Assembly (NCBI RefSeq): GCF_963678635.1
Contig: NC_087062.1
Coordinates: 28,978,833 to 29,042,832 of the forward strand
From: Symsagittifera roscoffensis
Taxonomy: Eukaryota; Xenacoelomorpha; Acoela; Convolutidae
Reading direction: 5' to 3'
DNA length: 64,000 bases
Shown: positions 47,027 to 56,612 of the stretch, one piece after another
Layout of the letters: every line of letters begins with the position of its first letter
Position numbering within the stretch: position 1 is the stretch's first letter
Notes under the pieces: model-generated
Databases searched by the model: none
What the model was told of the DNA's origin: nothing
What the model saw: the letters and a program-made list of their open reading frames with translations, nothing else
Position numbers and translations under genes: made by a program

Positions 47027-47263
47027 ATGATGTTTAATATCAACGACCAACCAGTTTCAGTTATTCATATAAAGAAAACATTTGAATTACAACCACATTT
47101 ACAAGTTTACATGATAGTTAATGTTCGATAAATCGAAACAGGTACTTTTGAGGAACTTAGTATTTACCCCACTTCCCGATATTGGCCATTCTTTCTTTTT
47201 GTATCTGATCACCCAGAGTCTTGTCCTACCAATATTGAATGTGAACATTGTACATTAGACTAG
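47027..47263 (+). pseudogene. P5: P-family ORF with one internal stop
   Basis: Starts at tandem ATGs (47027, 47030). The frame is cut by TAA at 47129-47131 and then stays open to TAG at 47261-47263. Before the stop it resembles P4 and P6 (N-terminal strand, then QVYMIV). After it comes GTFEE and the YW signature YPTSRYWPFFLFVS, followed by two Cys (CPTNIECEHC). The single point-like stop suggests recent loss. Confidence 0.6.
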
Positions 47264-47264
47264 A

Positions 47265-47498
47265 ATGATAATTTTTTACGAAGGAACCTTTGTCCAAATT
47301 AAAGGTTTCCAACGCTCCTTCATTCTAGCAGAAAATTTCAAAATAATCCCCATTTTTATAATTACTTTCGAAACGCTTTATAATGGCGAACTACACAGCA
47401 CCATTATTAAACCAAGCAATAAATACTGGCATTTAATACTATGTCTTGCAAATAGCCTAACATTTCCCATTCCCTGCGATCTAGACCAGATTGAATGA
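47265..47498 (+). CDS. P6: small accessory ORF, P family
   Basis: Intact 77-residue frame starting one base after the P5 stop. It has FIITFETLYNGELHS in the middle and the signature KPSNKYWHLILCLANS, then a short acidic tail. It is followed nine bases later by the first RING-like gene, Z1. No membrane segment long enough for a helix and no metal-binding pattern are present. Function unknown. Confidence 0.6.
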   Translation: MIIFYEGTFVQIKGFQRSFILAENFKIIPIFIITFETLYNGELHSTIIKPSNKYWHLILCLANSLTFPIPCDLDQIE

Positions 47499-47507
47499 GC
47501 AGTGAGA

Positions 47508-47876
47508 ATGACAACTGAATGTCCTATATGTTTGGAAATTTGCAATCAAATGAAAAAATTACACAAAAATTTACCTCCACAGCCACCACATTTAGTTTGC
47601 GTTAATTGTTATAATAAACTCAAGCTAAGAGCTAGTACACCATTCGCAAAAATTCCTTGCCCCATTTGCAGGCAGATTATTCATGTAATTAATATGACAG
47701 AATACGATGTTTGTAATATCTGCAACCAATTAGTGTTATCCAGAAACAAACGAAAAGGTGAACATATGATAGTTAAGCACCCTTATATTACTGTATGCAA
47801 TATCTGCATTGAGAAATGTAAAAACATCTGCCCTATCTGTTTTTCCAAAATTGCCTTTGATGAGTGTTGGGCATAA
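47508..47876 (+). CDS. Z1: double RING-like zinc-binding protein
   Basis: Intact 122-residue frame from ATG 47508. The first cluster has C5-P-I-C8, H28-x2-C31-x2-C34 and C51-P-I-C54. The second has C69-x2-C72, H86/H91, C97-x2-C100 and C108-P-I-C111. Each reproduces the order of a RING finger (C-C, H, C-C, C-C), and CPIC-x-E is a typical RING opening. RING proteins usually act as E3 ubiquitin ligases; that role here is inference from the motif. Z2 and Z3 are paralogs. Viral RING proteins commonly target host factors for degradation, which would fit an accessory role, but nothing here shows a target. Confidence 0.65.
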   Translation: MTTECPICLEICNQMKKLHKNLPPQPPHLVCVNCYNKLKLRASTPFAKIPCPICRQIIHVINMTEYDVCNICNQLVLSRNKRKGEHMIVKHPYITVCNICIEKCKNICPICFSKIAFDECWA

Positions 47877-47890
47877 CTTCTTTTTATACA

Positions 47891-48193
47891 ATGGCAAACG
47901 AATGCCCTGTTTGTCAAGAATTGAAAACAACCCTTCAATTAAGAAAACTTCACAAAAAAAAGTATCCACAACCGTTTTATTTTATTTGTAATGAATGCTA
48001 CATGACTCTCAAATTCAAAACTAACTTAATTTTTGACAAATTCTTATGCCAAATATGCCACCAGGATGTTCACGTATTAAATTTTGAACAAATTAACAAA
48101 TGTCTGACCTATAAAGGCAATAAAAAAAGGAATAAACAATTATGCTGTTTGTTTAGGAAGTCGCAAAATGTTCTGCTTGGTAATGGACATTGA
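47891..48193 (+). pseudogene. Z2: RING-like paralog with degenerate second half
   Basis: ATG 47891. The first cluster is recognisable: C5-P-V-C8, C33-x2-C36, C53-Q-I-C56, with the same flanking words as Z1 (KLHK, YPQP for PPQP). The His before C33 is Phe, so zinc binding may be impaired. After DVHVLNFEQINKC the second cluster has largely decayed, leaving a Lys-rich tail that reads into P7. It is a tandem duplicate of Z1 losing its C-terminal half. Start chosen to match Z1. Confidence 0.55.
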
Positions 48194-48443
48194 TTTTGTC
48201 CTTGATTATAATCTCCTCGTCGAAGTTGACGGTTACCAAGCGCGCACAAACCGTATTTATATTCATCCCGATCAACAGCAGTTGGATATTTTTTGCCAAC
48301 GTTATAGTCCTGGCTTCCACGATGAAGAAAAATTTACTGTCAAAAGCAGCAGTAGATTTTTTAATATTATCTTAAATGCATTCAACAATGACGAAGATGT
48401 TAATGACATAAATTTCCAAACTTCCAATCGAATTATTTTTTAA
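48168..48443 (+). CDS. P7: P-family-like small ORF
   Basis: Intact 91-residue frame (ATG 48168) overlapping the decayed end of Z2 in another frame. The middle holds RIYIHPDQQQLDIFCQRYSPG. Then comes a P-type signature, KSSSRFFNIILNAFN, followed by an Asp/Asn-rich tail. Similarity to P1-P6 is limited to layout and signature, so membership is less certain. It precedes Z3 by 20 bp, repeating the P-then-Z order of P6-Z1. Confidence 0.5.
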   Translation: MFCLVMDIDFVLDYNLLVEVDGYQARTNRIYIHPDQQQLDIFCQRYSPGFHDEEKFTVKSSSRFFNIILNAFNNDEDVNDINFQTSNRIIF

Positions 48444-48463
48444 TTTTTCCCTCTTTAAAAAAG

Positions 48464-48976
48464 ATGATTCAGATAACTTTACCAGCTTTTATATGTAAAA
48501 TTTTTCAAGCTTGTTGTTTTTATTTCCAAAGTTTTCTTTATGTTTCTCAACCCATTTTACAGTACTTCCGAAAAACCATTGAACAACCCACTCTTGAATG
48601 CCCAATTAGCTACTTACCAAAATCCAAATTCAAGAAACAACATCATAACGAGCCACATCATCCACCACACTTTATCTGTATAGACTGTCATGACCAAATT
48701 GTAGCCCATTTTTCTAAATATGGACAGATTTTATGCCCCATTTGCCAAGTCCCAAATTATACCCAATCACTTTCATATTACTCTCCTTGTTGTTTATGCG
48801 AAAAAAAGATTAAAAGCGCAAATTGGGGAAATACCCAAACCCAATGTATGGCAAACTATCAACATCTTACTGATTGCCATCAAGGTATCATTATTTGTAC
48901 AAGATGCCTCCCTAATACGGCACAATTTTGTCCCTTATGCCACATCCCTTGTGATTTTTCCGACCCCTGGAATTAA
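48464..48976 (+). CDS. Z3: RING-like protein with hydrophobic N-terminus
   Basis: Intact 170-residue frame. Residues 5-35 are hydrophobic with three Cys (FICKIFQACCFYFQSFLYV), possibly a membrane segment absent from Z1 and Z2. The first RING-like cluster then reads ECPIS (second Cys replaced by Ser), HFICIDC and LCPIC. The second reads CCLCEKK, DCHQG, ICTRC and FCPLC. Linker words (PHHPPHFIC, compare PPHLVC in Z1) show common ancestry with Z1. If folded, the second cluster would be the better zinc site. A membrane-tethered E3 ligase is possible but unproven. Confidence 0.6.
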   Translation: MIQITLPAFICKIFQACCFYFQSFLYVSQPILQYFRKTIEQPTLECPISYLPKSKFKKQHHNEPHHPPHFICIDCHDQIVAHFSKYGQILCPICQVPNYTQSLSYYSPCCLCEKKIKSANWGNTQTQCMANYQHLTDCHQGIIICTRCLPNTAQFCPLCHIPCDFSDPWN

Positions 48977-49558
48977 TCCTCCACACTTTACGATGTCCAT
49001 ATACGATTCCTCTACCTTCCTACAGTTGGTAAGATCTATAGACTTCAGTAATCAGCTCACAATTTATAAACCTTTTTAAATAACAATTAACACAAAAATC
49101 TCTTTTACACATGCTATATTATATACTATTTACCCCCCCGGTTTTTTCTAGTCCCTTTTACCTATAAAAGGGGACCCCATGGTAAGCCTGTGGATGACCC
49201 CAGGTGGACATACATTTAAGATTAGGGGTTAATTAATGCCCAAATTTCCATTTTTTGCTTTAACTACATAAGTTTAATATCTGAGCTTAACTCAGTGTTG
49301 TAAAGTGCTTTATTCATGTGGTTAATAAATACCATGATCGTCTTTCTTGATTTGTATTCCTGTGGTTAATAAACACCATGATCGTCTTTCTTCATTTGTT
49401 TTCCGTGGTGGGTTTGTGTGAAACCACAAGATTATATTTTCCACCTTTTATATATATATACAATTTTACACTTTGTCCTTCATCGTTCAAACATTTGATA
49501 ATTAGCCTTAATATCCGAATGTAATTCGGGATTTTGAATATTTGGTCATTTTATATTG
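48977..49558 (+). promoter_or_regulatory. Intergenic region with TATA box and 44-bp tandem duplication
   Basis: No gene. TATAAAAG at 49163-49170 sits in CCTTTTACCTATAAAAGGGG. Shortly after it ATGGTAAGC (49179-49187) looks like a splice donor. A 44-bp unit (TGTGGTTAATAAA...) is duplicated at 49317-49360 and 49361-49404, each copy carrying AATAAA. The region could contain an internal promoter for the next ORF, a polyadenylation region for the accessory mRNAs, or both. Confidence 0.45.
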
Positions 49559-50245
49559 ATGTTTAGCAAAATAGAATACGATCCAATTTTAAACTGGAAT
49601 TGCAGAAACGCAGACCCAGCACCAGAGGAGTTCAAAAGAAAGCTGCCCCTCAGGAAGAAACAACGAAAACCTCTAGCAGTTCAATCTTTGTCAATAGACG
49701 ACGGGTTAAATAAGAACCCTCGCAACTTTCCCAGTTTAACCCAAAGATTGGAGCTGCAGAAGTGCAGAGAAACCAAATTGGATACGGAAAATCCAAAATA
49801 TATAACGAGTTTAAAGTACTCAATAAAGGAAAATTTTAACAGATGGAATCTGCCATCGTTCATTGAAGTCGTTAACTCAACGACAATGGAAAAGGCGATG
49901 ATGCCTATCGACTTCATAACCCAGCCAGAAGGGGTTATAAAGAACGAAAACAAATTCTGGAAATTAAAGAAGAGGGAGGAACACGGCTACATCCTCAAGG
50001 CAGGAGGCACGCAAGTCACCATTCCGTTCGAGGGAATAACTGCTTTTCCGAACCATGTAAAAAGCAGACAGGAAGAACAGGACGACATTCAACAACTTAC
50101 GGACGGAATGAGCAGACTACGAATCAAAAACAAAATTAAAAAGAAGAAAATCGTGAAGTTGCAACAAAAACTTGAGGCTTCACAGAGGAAGATAGCGATC
50201 CTCAGATCATACAATGTGGAGCTTGAATCCGGAAGGAAGCTCTAG
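49559..50245 (+). CDS. Basic coiled-coil ORF next to the 3' LTR
   Basis: Intact 228-residue frame (ATG 49559). The N-terminal third is Lys/Arg-rich (KRKLPLRKKQRKPLAVQ, a plausible nuclear or nucleic-acid-binding signal). The middle is mixed alpha/beta (VVNSTTMEKAMMPIDF, HGYILKAGGTQVTIPFEG). Residues about 165-228 form a charged coiled coil (RLRIKNKIKKKKIVKLQQKLEASQ). No domain is recognised. Base composition is visibly more GC-rich than gag-pol, hinting at a different origin. Its position beside the 3' LTR recalls regulatory genes of complex retroviruses, but this is analogy only. Confidence 0.55.
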   Translation: MFSKIEYDPILNWNCRNADPAPEEFKRKLPLRKKQRKPLAVQSLSIDDGLNKNPRNFPSLTQRLELQKCRETKLDTENPKYITSLKYSIKENFNRWNLPSFIEVVNSTTMEKAMMPIDFITQPEGVIKNENKFWKLKKREEHGYILKAGGTQVTIPFEGITAFPNHVKSRQEEQDDIQQLTDGMSRLRIKNKIKKKKIVKLQQKLEASQRKIAILRSYNVELESGRKL

Positions 50246-50373
50246 ATAAAACCTAACTTATCTTTATAACTTTTTCGTTTGATGTTCTCTTTAAATTTAA
50301 TAACTATAGTATTTAACCATTAAAGTGTTTAAATTTTCACCATGGTAACTGTAAGAATCGAACAGCTTAATTT

Positions 50374-50392
50374 TCTAAAAAAAGGGTTGAGT
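50374..50392 (+). other. ERV-L polypurine tract
   Basis: The purine-rich run AAAAAAAGGG followed by TTGAGT directly precedes the 3' LTR. Length and place fit a plus-strand primer, although two T bases interrupt it. Confidence 0.6.
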
Positions 50393-51548
50393 TGTAGTAT
50401 TGCGAAATACTACACACACAAAAGGCCATTGTCTTAATTGTTTATTTAACGACCCAATTCTAAATTGGAGCGTGCCATTTAAATTAAAGCTACTTTTCAC
50501 TAAATCAGATATTGACTGATTTACTCTTATTAGGACTATAAAATCTTGTTTTGAAAATCAACTCCTTTTTAAATACTTGTCCAATTTTTCTCATTTTTTC
50601 ATGCTCAATATTTTAAAAGGGCGGCGATTATTAATACGTCCCTTTTAACTTAACTTGAAACAAACTGGATAAATATTTAGCAGTCTTGCCGGCTGCACTG
50701 AAATTCTCCTTGCTTTGATTAAGCAGAAGTGCACCTGCAAAATGATGCATCAGAGAGAGTAATATGAATTTTTAATAAGACAAACTGAAGGCTGCGGTTT
50801 TTATCAAAGGGGACTAATAAGTTGAAGATATTTGATTTGAAAAAATCAAATAAAAACTAGTTGAAAATTCCCTTATTAAAAAGGGAGAACAAAGGAGCAG
50901 GTGAAACCTGAATAATTAATGATTGAATCAGCCGCCGGTTTATGCTTATGAGCAAAAGGACTGGCCTGAAATCTTCAGTGTTTCATTTTGCTCAGTCAGC
51001 AGCAAGTCATTTCTCTTCAGTCAGATCTTTTAAAAATAAATAATTTTTCTTTTCTGCCCTAACACTAAAATTAATCTAGCCCTTTTCATTTATAAAAAGA
51101 GAATAAATTCTCATTTTAAGTTTGACTTGAAAAATTATAAATCGAGATAATCGAGATACGCACCCCCGAGGAAGTCTGGACTACAAGTACCCAAAGGACT
51201 ACGGCACGACGATTCAGACGACCCAACCAGAAGTGCTGACTTGGACAAACATCAAGGGCAACCATACATACTAATCAGCCACCGACCTTAGTAAGAAGAT
51301 AAAATATTGATGAACAAAATAAGATTTGCTCAACCTCCCCTCATAGGTATATTTCTTTAAGCTGTTCGATTCATTTATATAATCTAATAACCCAGTGCTC
51401 TGTATCTAACCAACTAATTAATTCATACCTTTTCTAACTATTGTTTCTACTCTACTTTTTGTCAAGACAATTTGACGATCTAAGGTGAAACTTATAATTT
51501 AGGATAAAATTACTAAGCATTCAACCAGCAATGAGCGCTTAGTAAAAC
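50393..51548 (+). repeat. ERV-L 3' LTR
   Basis: 1156 bp, equal in length to the 5' LTR with about 13 substitutions by hand count. The AATAAA of the 5' copy (22073) reads AACAAA here. The following bases (GGCACAG) do not repeat the bases before the 5' LTR. Confidence 0.9.
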
Positions 51549-52004
51549 GGCACAGTTACGAAGACACAGGGGCCTCTCTTTGTACACTTACAGAGGCTAG
51601 CATCTCCCAATAATGAACTTAAGTGTTCGCTAAATAAAGGCCCTAGTAAAACATGCAGCGATAGCTGCAGTGAAGAGAGCTTACGAGCAAGCGCTTACAA
51701 CTAGCTAGGCTCTTGAACTCAGGGATTGACCAAGAAGAGAGAGAAAAAATAATCAGATGGCAGCCCCAAACTGCGCCTGGTGTTAGAAAAATAACAATCA
51801 AGAAAGTCTAGATAATAAAAACCCTTTAGGGATAAAAAACCATTATCGGGATTTTTTACCCGGCTTATGGCCCGAACACCCACAATCGCGCATCTAAGTA
51901 TAATGCAGCCGACATGAAAGTTTTGGTGGTCTGAAACATTTACCTAACAAATTTTCCTTTCATAATCTACAGAAAATAGCAACAAAGAAAGTAAAACAAA
52001 TCAG
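51549..52004. other. Gene-free flank
   Basis: No gene. The word CTAGTAAAAC near 51641-51650 echoes the LTR end (TTAGTAAAAC), but no longer match was seen. Confidence 0.5.
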
Positions 52005-53665
52005 AACAAAGATAGCCGGATCGGATGTTGTGCATGAAGCACAAAATGCTCCGACAATCTTCGCAGATTTTTTCTTCTTAAAATTTTTTTAAATATTGTT
52101 GATTGGTTTCAAATATTGTTAATTAAAAATAATGAACACTACTCGATTTTTGCATTACTTGATCGATATTTGACAAAGACTCGAAAAATTTAAATCAGTT
52201 TTTCTTGACACTAAGAGAATCCCTTGAAAATGTGTTGAAGTAAATCTCACGACTGAAAGGGCTCTAATATGAGATATTACTCAACCAGGTCCGATGACTA
52301 TTCGTGGTGCCTGATTTTGCGTAGAAAACAAAAAGAAAAAAATCACACACCCGAATACAAAGCTGATCCCCATTTTCATGGATCGGAATAACGGTAATTA
52401 TCTTGCAATATCTTGTACGAACGTTGCAGGATCTCTTGAAGAGATTTTCCGTCTTTCAAAGAAACGTGCAAGATTATTGAAAAAAATTGCAAAATCTTAC
52501 TAACTAACCTCCATTGATCGACAACATTCGAGTGCATTAACAAATGTAAGACAAAAAAGAAACAGCCGGAACATATTTGCTGGTGAAATCCAGTGAAAAC
52601 AATAAAGACGAAAAACAGATATTTAACTCGCCAAAAATGATGAGTTCAAATGTATTTATAGCTAAATAATAAGTGCACAGCGAATTGTTGTAATAGGCTG
52701 ATTAATCTTCAACTGAATACTTTATTATATCTCCTATTTTCTGCAAACTTCTTCTTGGCCTCTTTTCATGCTATGACAATTCAAGAAAACTCCTAAACGA
52801 CTAACTCTGATGAAAGAAAAATTTTTGAAAACGCATTCAGAGACTGATAAAAAAAGAACTCGTAAGCAAACAACAAGGAAAAAATTTTGAAGGATGGCTG
52901 TCAGTTACATCTAAAAGCTCAAACTCCCATTATTATATGATACGCAGTAAACTAACATCGCATAATCTAAAAGATTTAAATTTTAGTAGAAAAAATTCTG
53001 GTCCACCGATACTTTTTTAATTGAGTTTTTGGGAGTTGATATTTATGTAAGATATTTTAATGCTTGTTTGGCTATTTTCATTAGCATTCCTAGAACTTTG
53101 TAAAAATCTGCATGCAACTCAGCTGAAAAATTTTCAATTTATTTCTAAAATACTTCTTGTTGTTAAAAGTCTTTCAACTAACGCAATCATTATTCCAAAT
53201 TTTGAAGAAAAAAAAACGGAGGGTGGGTTTTTTATTCCGTCAAAATCGTTGATTGAAGTAATAGTTTTTAACAAAAAATTCTTAAGCACCAATATGATTC
53301 AATAAGAATTAGACTCCATTAAAATTAAAGTTAAATTCGAAAATGTATTTTAATATTGATCAAACTTTGCTTTGGTTTGGGGTTTGAAAAATTTGCCAAA
53401 ATGGCCAAGCTCTGGACTAATTTTTGCGCGCGTAGTAGATTTTATCCATAAATCTGAAAAATTAAAACGATTTATTTATGAGTGGCTGAATATCCCGCTC
53501 ATCCAAATCGTATGTACTACTCAAATTTTCTCACTTGATCTTTGATACAGTCCAAAATTTATAGTAGTTCAATTTTTTCTTTCCCAAAAAGTATTCGATA
53601 TGGATTAAGGGGCAGCCGGAACATTCAGGGCTCTGCCCTGATAGACGAGCGGTATTTTTAGCGTC
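52005..53665. repeat. Interspersed repeat R2 with inverted hairpin ends
   Basis: The left end carries GTTGTGC-ATGAA-GCACAA followed by AATGCTCCGAC. The right end, read inward on the minus strand, carries CAGGGC-AGA-GCCCTG followed by AATGTTCCGGCTGCC. The middle (52240-52640) matches 55505-55640 and 56190-56400. This looks like one non-autonomous element of about 1.65 kb whose two termini face inward with different stems but the same tail. The open frame at 53060-53305 lies inside it and is not supported as a gene. Confidence 0.65.
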
Positions 53666-55499
53666 TAGGAACGTATTAGTAGTTGCTGATAGCTTGCAAT
53701 GTCAAGCTGAAAGATTTTCTGCTCATTTGTTATTACAACGGAAATTGTTTCTGGTTACTGTTCTCAATTGAGCCAAGCTAGTTTTTCAATATTCAGCCAA
53801 AAAAAAGTTTTTTTTTTAATTTTAGCCCAGAGCGCCAAGACATTTTTTTTCATATAACGTTTTATAAGTGAAGACTATCACTTTTTTATATGGCGCGTAA
53901 GATTTGCTTAGCATTAGCTTTCCCTTTGGAATCTCCCTTGGAAAAATTTGCAATCCCTATAAATAGAAGCAGTAAATTAGCACCAAAGCGTTGTAGTTAG
54001 ATTCGAGTTTTGCTGCAATTCGATTGGTTCAAAATTCAACAGCTTCATGCACTTAAAAATTGCGCTCCCTTTCTTAAAAGGGGGCAATTGCTGATTAGAT
54101 CCGGCGGATCTTGATAGTAATTTTCCCCTATTTCGATTTTCAGAAATTCATCCTAGGCTGCGACATTTTCAATACTTTAAATCAATCTTCAGATAATGTA
54201 ATCAATTTAATTTCTGAATGTATATATTTTATGAATAGGAGTAAAAAAAATTTGAACGCTGGAAAAAAAATTCAATTAATTGGCAACATTTTCGAAAAAA
54301 ATATATTTTTTACAAATTTTATTCAAAAAAATACATAGGGAGGCAATAGTTAACACGGACTAAAAGGTGGGGCCCCAATGCGATTATTCCTTGTTTTATA
54401 ATCGAACAAATTCTTAAAATTCGAAAATAACAAAAAAAAATCATCCACAAGATCAAATCCTCAAAAACTCCATTAAATGTCAGGCATAATTCCGTTTGTT
54501 TACTTTCTCTAAAATTTAGATTGCCTCAAACTCTTCCACGGCAACCTCAAAACTTTTAGCTCAAGATGTTTTCTAGCCATATAAAAAAGTCTTAACCAGA
54601 GAGTAAAAATTTTCTAGCCATATACAAAAAGTTAAGTTTTGGTATTTAATTTTGTGTAAAGATGTTCCTCTATTGAAAAAAAGCTGGTCATACAATTTCG
54701 TAGTACCATAAAAGAAGTTTGAAATTGTATGACAGGAATTTTTGGTCAAACCGGTAATAAATTAAAAATGAGAGCGAAAATTTTTATTACGAAATTGGCT
54801 TGATTTTATTTTTACAAATGCAGTGCTGATAACCCGAGTAATAAATCGAGCTAAAAATGCAAGAAGTGCGCCTTAAATAACAGTTAAAAACGCTTTTGGC
54901 GTCTTTTCTATGAAACTTATGCGCAGAAACACTTGTGAAAATTGAGCAAAAATGGATAAACAGTTCCCATGAAACTATTCTTAATTTCATACTAACAGTG
55001 CCTCAAATTTAAATTAAAAGTTAGCATTTCAGTTGTTTATCTTTTAGGGTGGTATAACCGAAAAGACTCAATAAAATTAAGGTGAAGAAAAGAACTTAAT
55101 AAGATAGTTGCTGATCTCCATAACAGTGAATTTTATCATTTTTGCTCTGGTTACTATACAATGATTTTAGGTCTTTTACCGGACTTACGTTTTATCAGAT
55201 CACAACTAAATCTTTAAATTTTATAAGTGGAGAAATTGTGGAGAATCGAAAATAAAGCAGTTAAATTAAAAATTTGAAGAAGTGGTTTTAAGTTTTGCTA
55301 GAAAGTGTGAAATAATTGTTTTTAACTAGATTAAATGGCATCAAGGTATCTGTCAATCAAAAAATTTTTATCGTAATTGATAAAAGAAAAGCGATGTTTT
55401 AACTTTAATTTAAAAGCTCGTTGTGGTAAAATGTCATCCTCCAAATTAATTTATTACTACAAATTTTTCTTGCCACTGGGACAATTATCTGAAAGCTTG
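53666..55499. other. Gene-free AT-rich stretch
   Basis: No gene is supported. The direct repeat TTTTCTAGCCATATA occurs at 54569 and 54610. Open frames at 54111-54338 and 54787-54990 are short and show no domain. Confidence 0.5.
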
Positions 55500-56612
55500 T
55501 TATGTCTTTCGTATCACGACTGAAAAAACTCTAATATGATATATCACTCGGCCCAGTCCGATGATTATTTCTGGCATCTGATTTTGTGTGGTGAAAAAAC
55601 CGAAAACACAGCTGAATACAAATTTCCTACCCATTTCAATGGCTAGAAAAACAATTTGCCAATCATATATTAAATCAAACGAAAGTGTTAAATTAGAGAA
55701 AAAATAACAATAGCCCGAATTCTGAGTTTGAGTTTAATAAGTTTTAATAAAATTCAAATTTTTATTTGTGTTTGAGCTTTCGTAATGATATTAGTTTCAA
55801 ATTGTGGTTCAAGTTTTTCGCATTTCGAAGTAAAATTTCGAAACCATTTTTTGCCCTAATTGGGATTATTTATCTAGTTTTGCAACTCAAAGGGCTAGGA
55901 TTCTTTTTTCGTTATTTATAACATAGTTTTGATCATGAGACACAATCAACTTGAAATTTTTTATATGTTGTGCTGAATGTAATATGATTAACAATTATGT
56001 TCACACTGTTTCTTGCGGTAATAAGTTTTTCTTTCTCTCTTTAGTTGGTTGCTTAAGTATTTAATTGTTACCACTTGTTACTAGTATTGCTTCATACTTA
56101 CACAAACGTTTTAGGTTGTCTTTGCGTTTCTACCAACATTAAAGGATACCAATAAAGATCTTGCGAAAGAAGTGTTTTCTTAAGAGGGGGTTATTGTTCA
56201 CGATCTTGTATGAATGGTACAAGATCTTTCAAACATTCAAAAAGATGCATCGTATTTCAAATAATTTTGGAAAATCTTGCTAAATAACCCCCCTTGATCG
56301 CCATTCGAACGCTTTCACAATCATAACACAATAAGGAAAAAATTTGCTAATGACATCTAGAGAAAACAACAGTAAAGAGCATGTCTTAAACTGCTTGTTT
56401 ACAAGCGTTTAAAAAACCGTCAGAAAAAATGAGGCAGCTAATTGTTTTTATTAACTCCATATGCAACTCAAATTTCAACACCTAATTTTTAATACGATCA
56501 GCCTAAACTTCTTAGTTTTGCCAAAATTTAATTTACCAAAAAATATCCGAGACCAATTAAAGGGCAGTCGGAACATTAGGGCTTTGCCTTGATACAAGGA
56601 GTCTTGTTCATC
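55500..56612. repeat. R2 repeat, second copy with internal extra sequence
   Basis: TCACGACTGAAAAAACTCTAATATGATATATCAC and following text match 52245-52330. The part from ATCTTGTATGAATGGTACAAG to CACAATCATAA (56200-56330) matches 52410-52560. The right end (AAAGGGCAGTCGGAACATTAGGGC, 56558-56582) matches the right end at 53615. About 500 bp (55660-56170) has no counterpart in copy 1. Confidence 0.6.

Larger units (their letters stand above)
21153..51548 (+). mobile_element. ERV-L: 30.4-kb retrovirus-like LTR element with accessory genes
   Basis: Two 1156-bp direct repeats (21153-22308, 50393-51548) bound a 28-kb interior. The left repeat is followed by TGGTGCGACC, a primer site beginning TGG; the right is preceded by a purine-rich tract. 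In order, the interior holds a leader, small ORFs, three gag-pol copies (A and B rearranged, C complete in extent), env, and then ten small ORFs. A basic ORF follows before the 3' LTR. Removing 24388-35362, the part added by rearrangement, leaves about 19.4 kb, still very large for this class. Integrase with a GPY/F module and the order PR-RT-RH-IN place it in Ty3/gypsy. No matching target duplication was found next to the LTRs (GTTTGG on the left, GGCACA on the right). Confidence 0.85.

Noticed and set aside
49317..49404. CRISPR-like or minisatellite array
   Set aside because: Only two 44-bp units occur with no spacers, in a eukaryotic retroelement. It is a plain tandem duplication.
49080..49450. 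An inner 3' LTR (TATA box, AATAAA, duplicated unit)
   Set aside because: No matching copy was found upstream of gag or elsewhere, so the region is treated as internal regulatory DNA of ERV-L.
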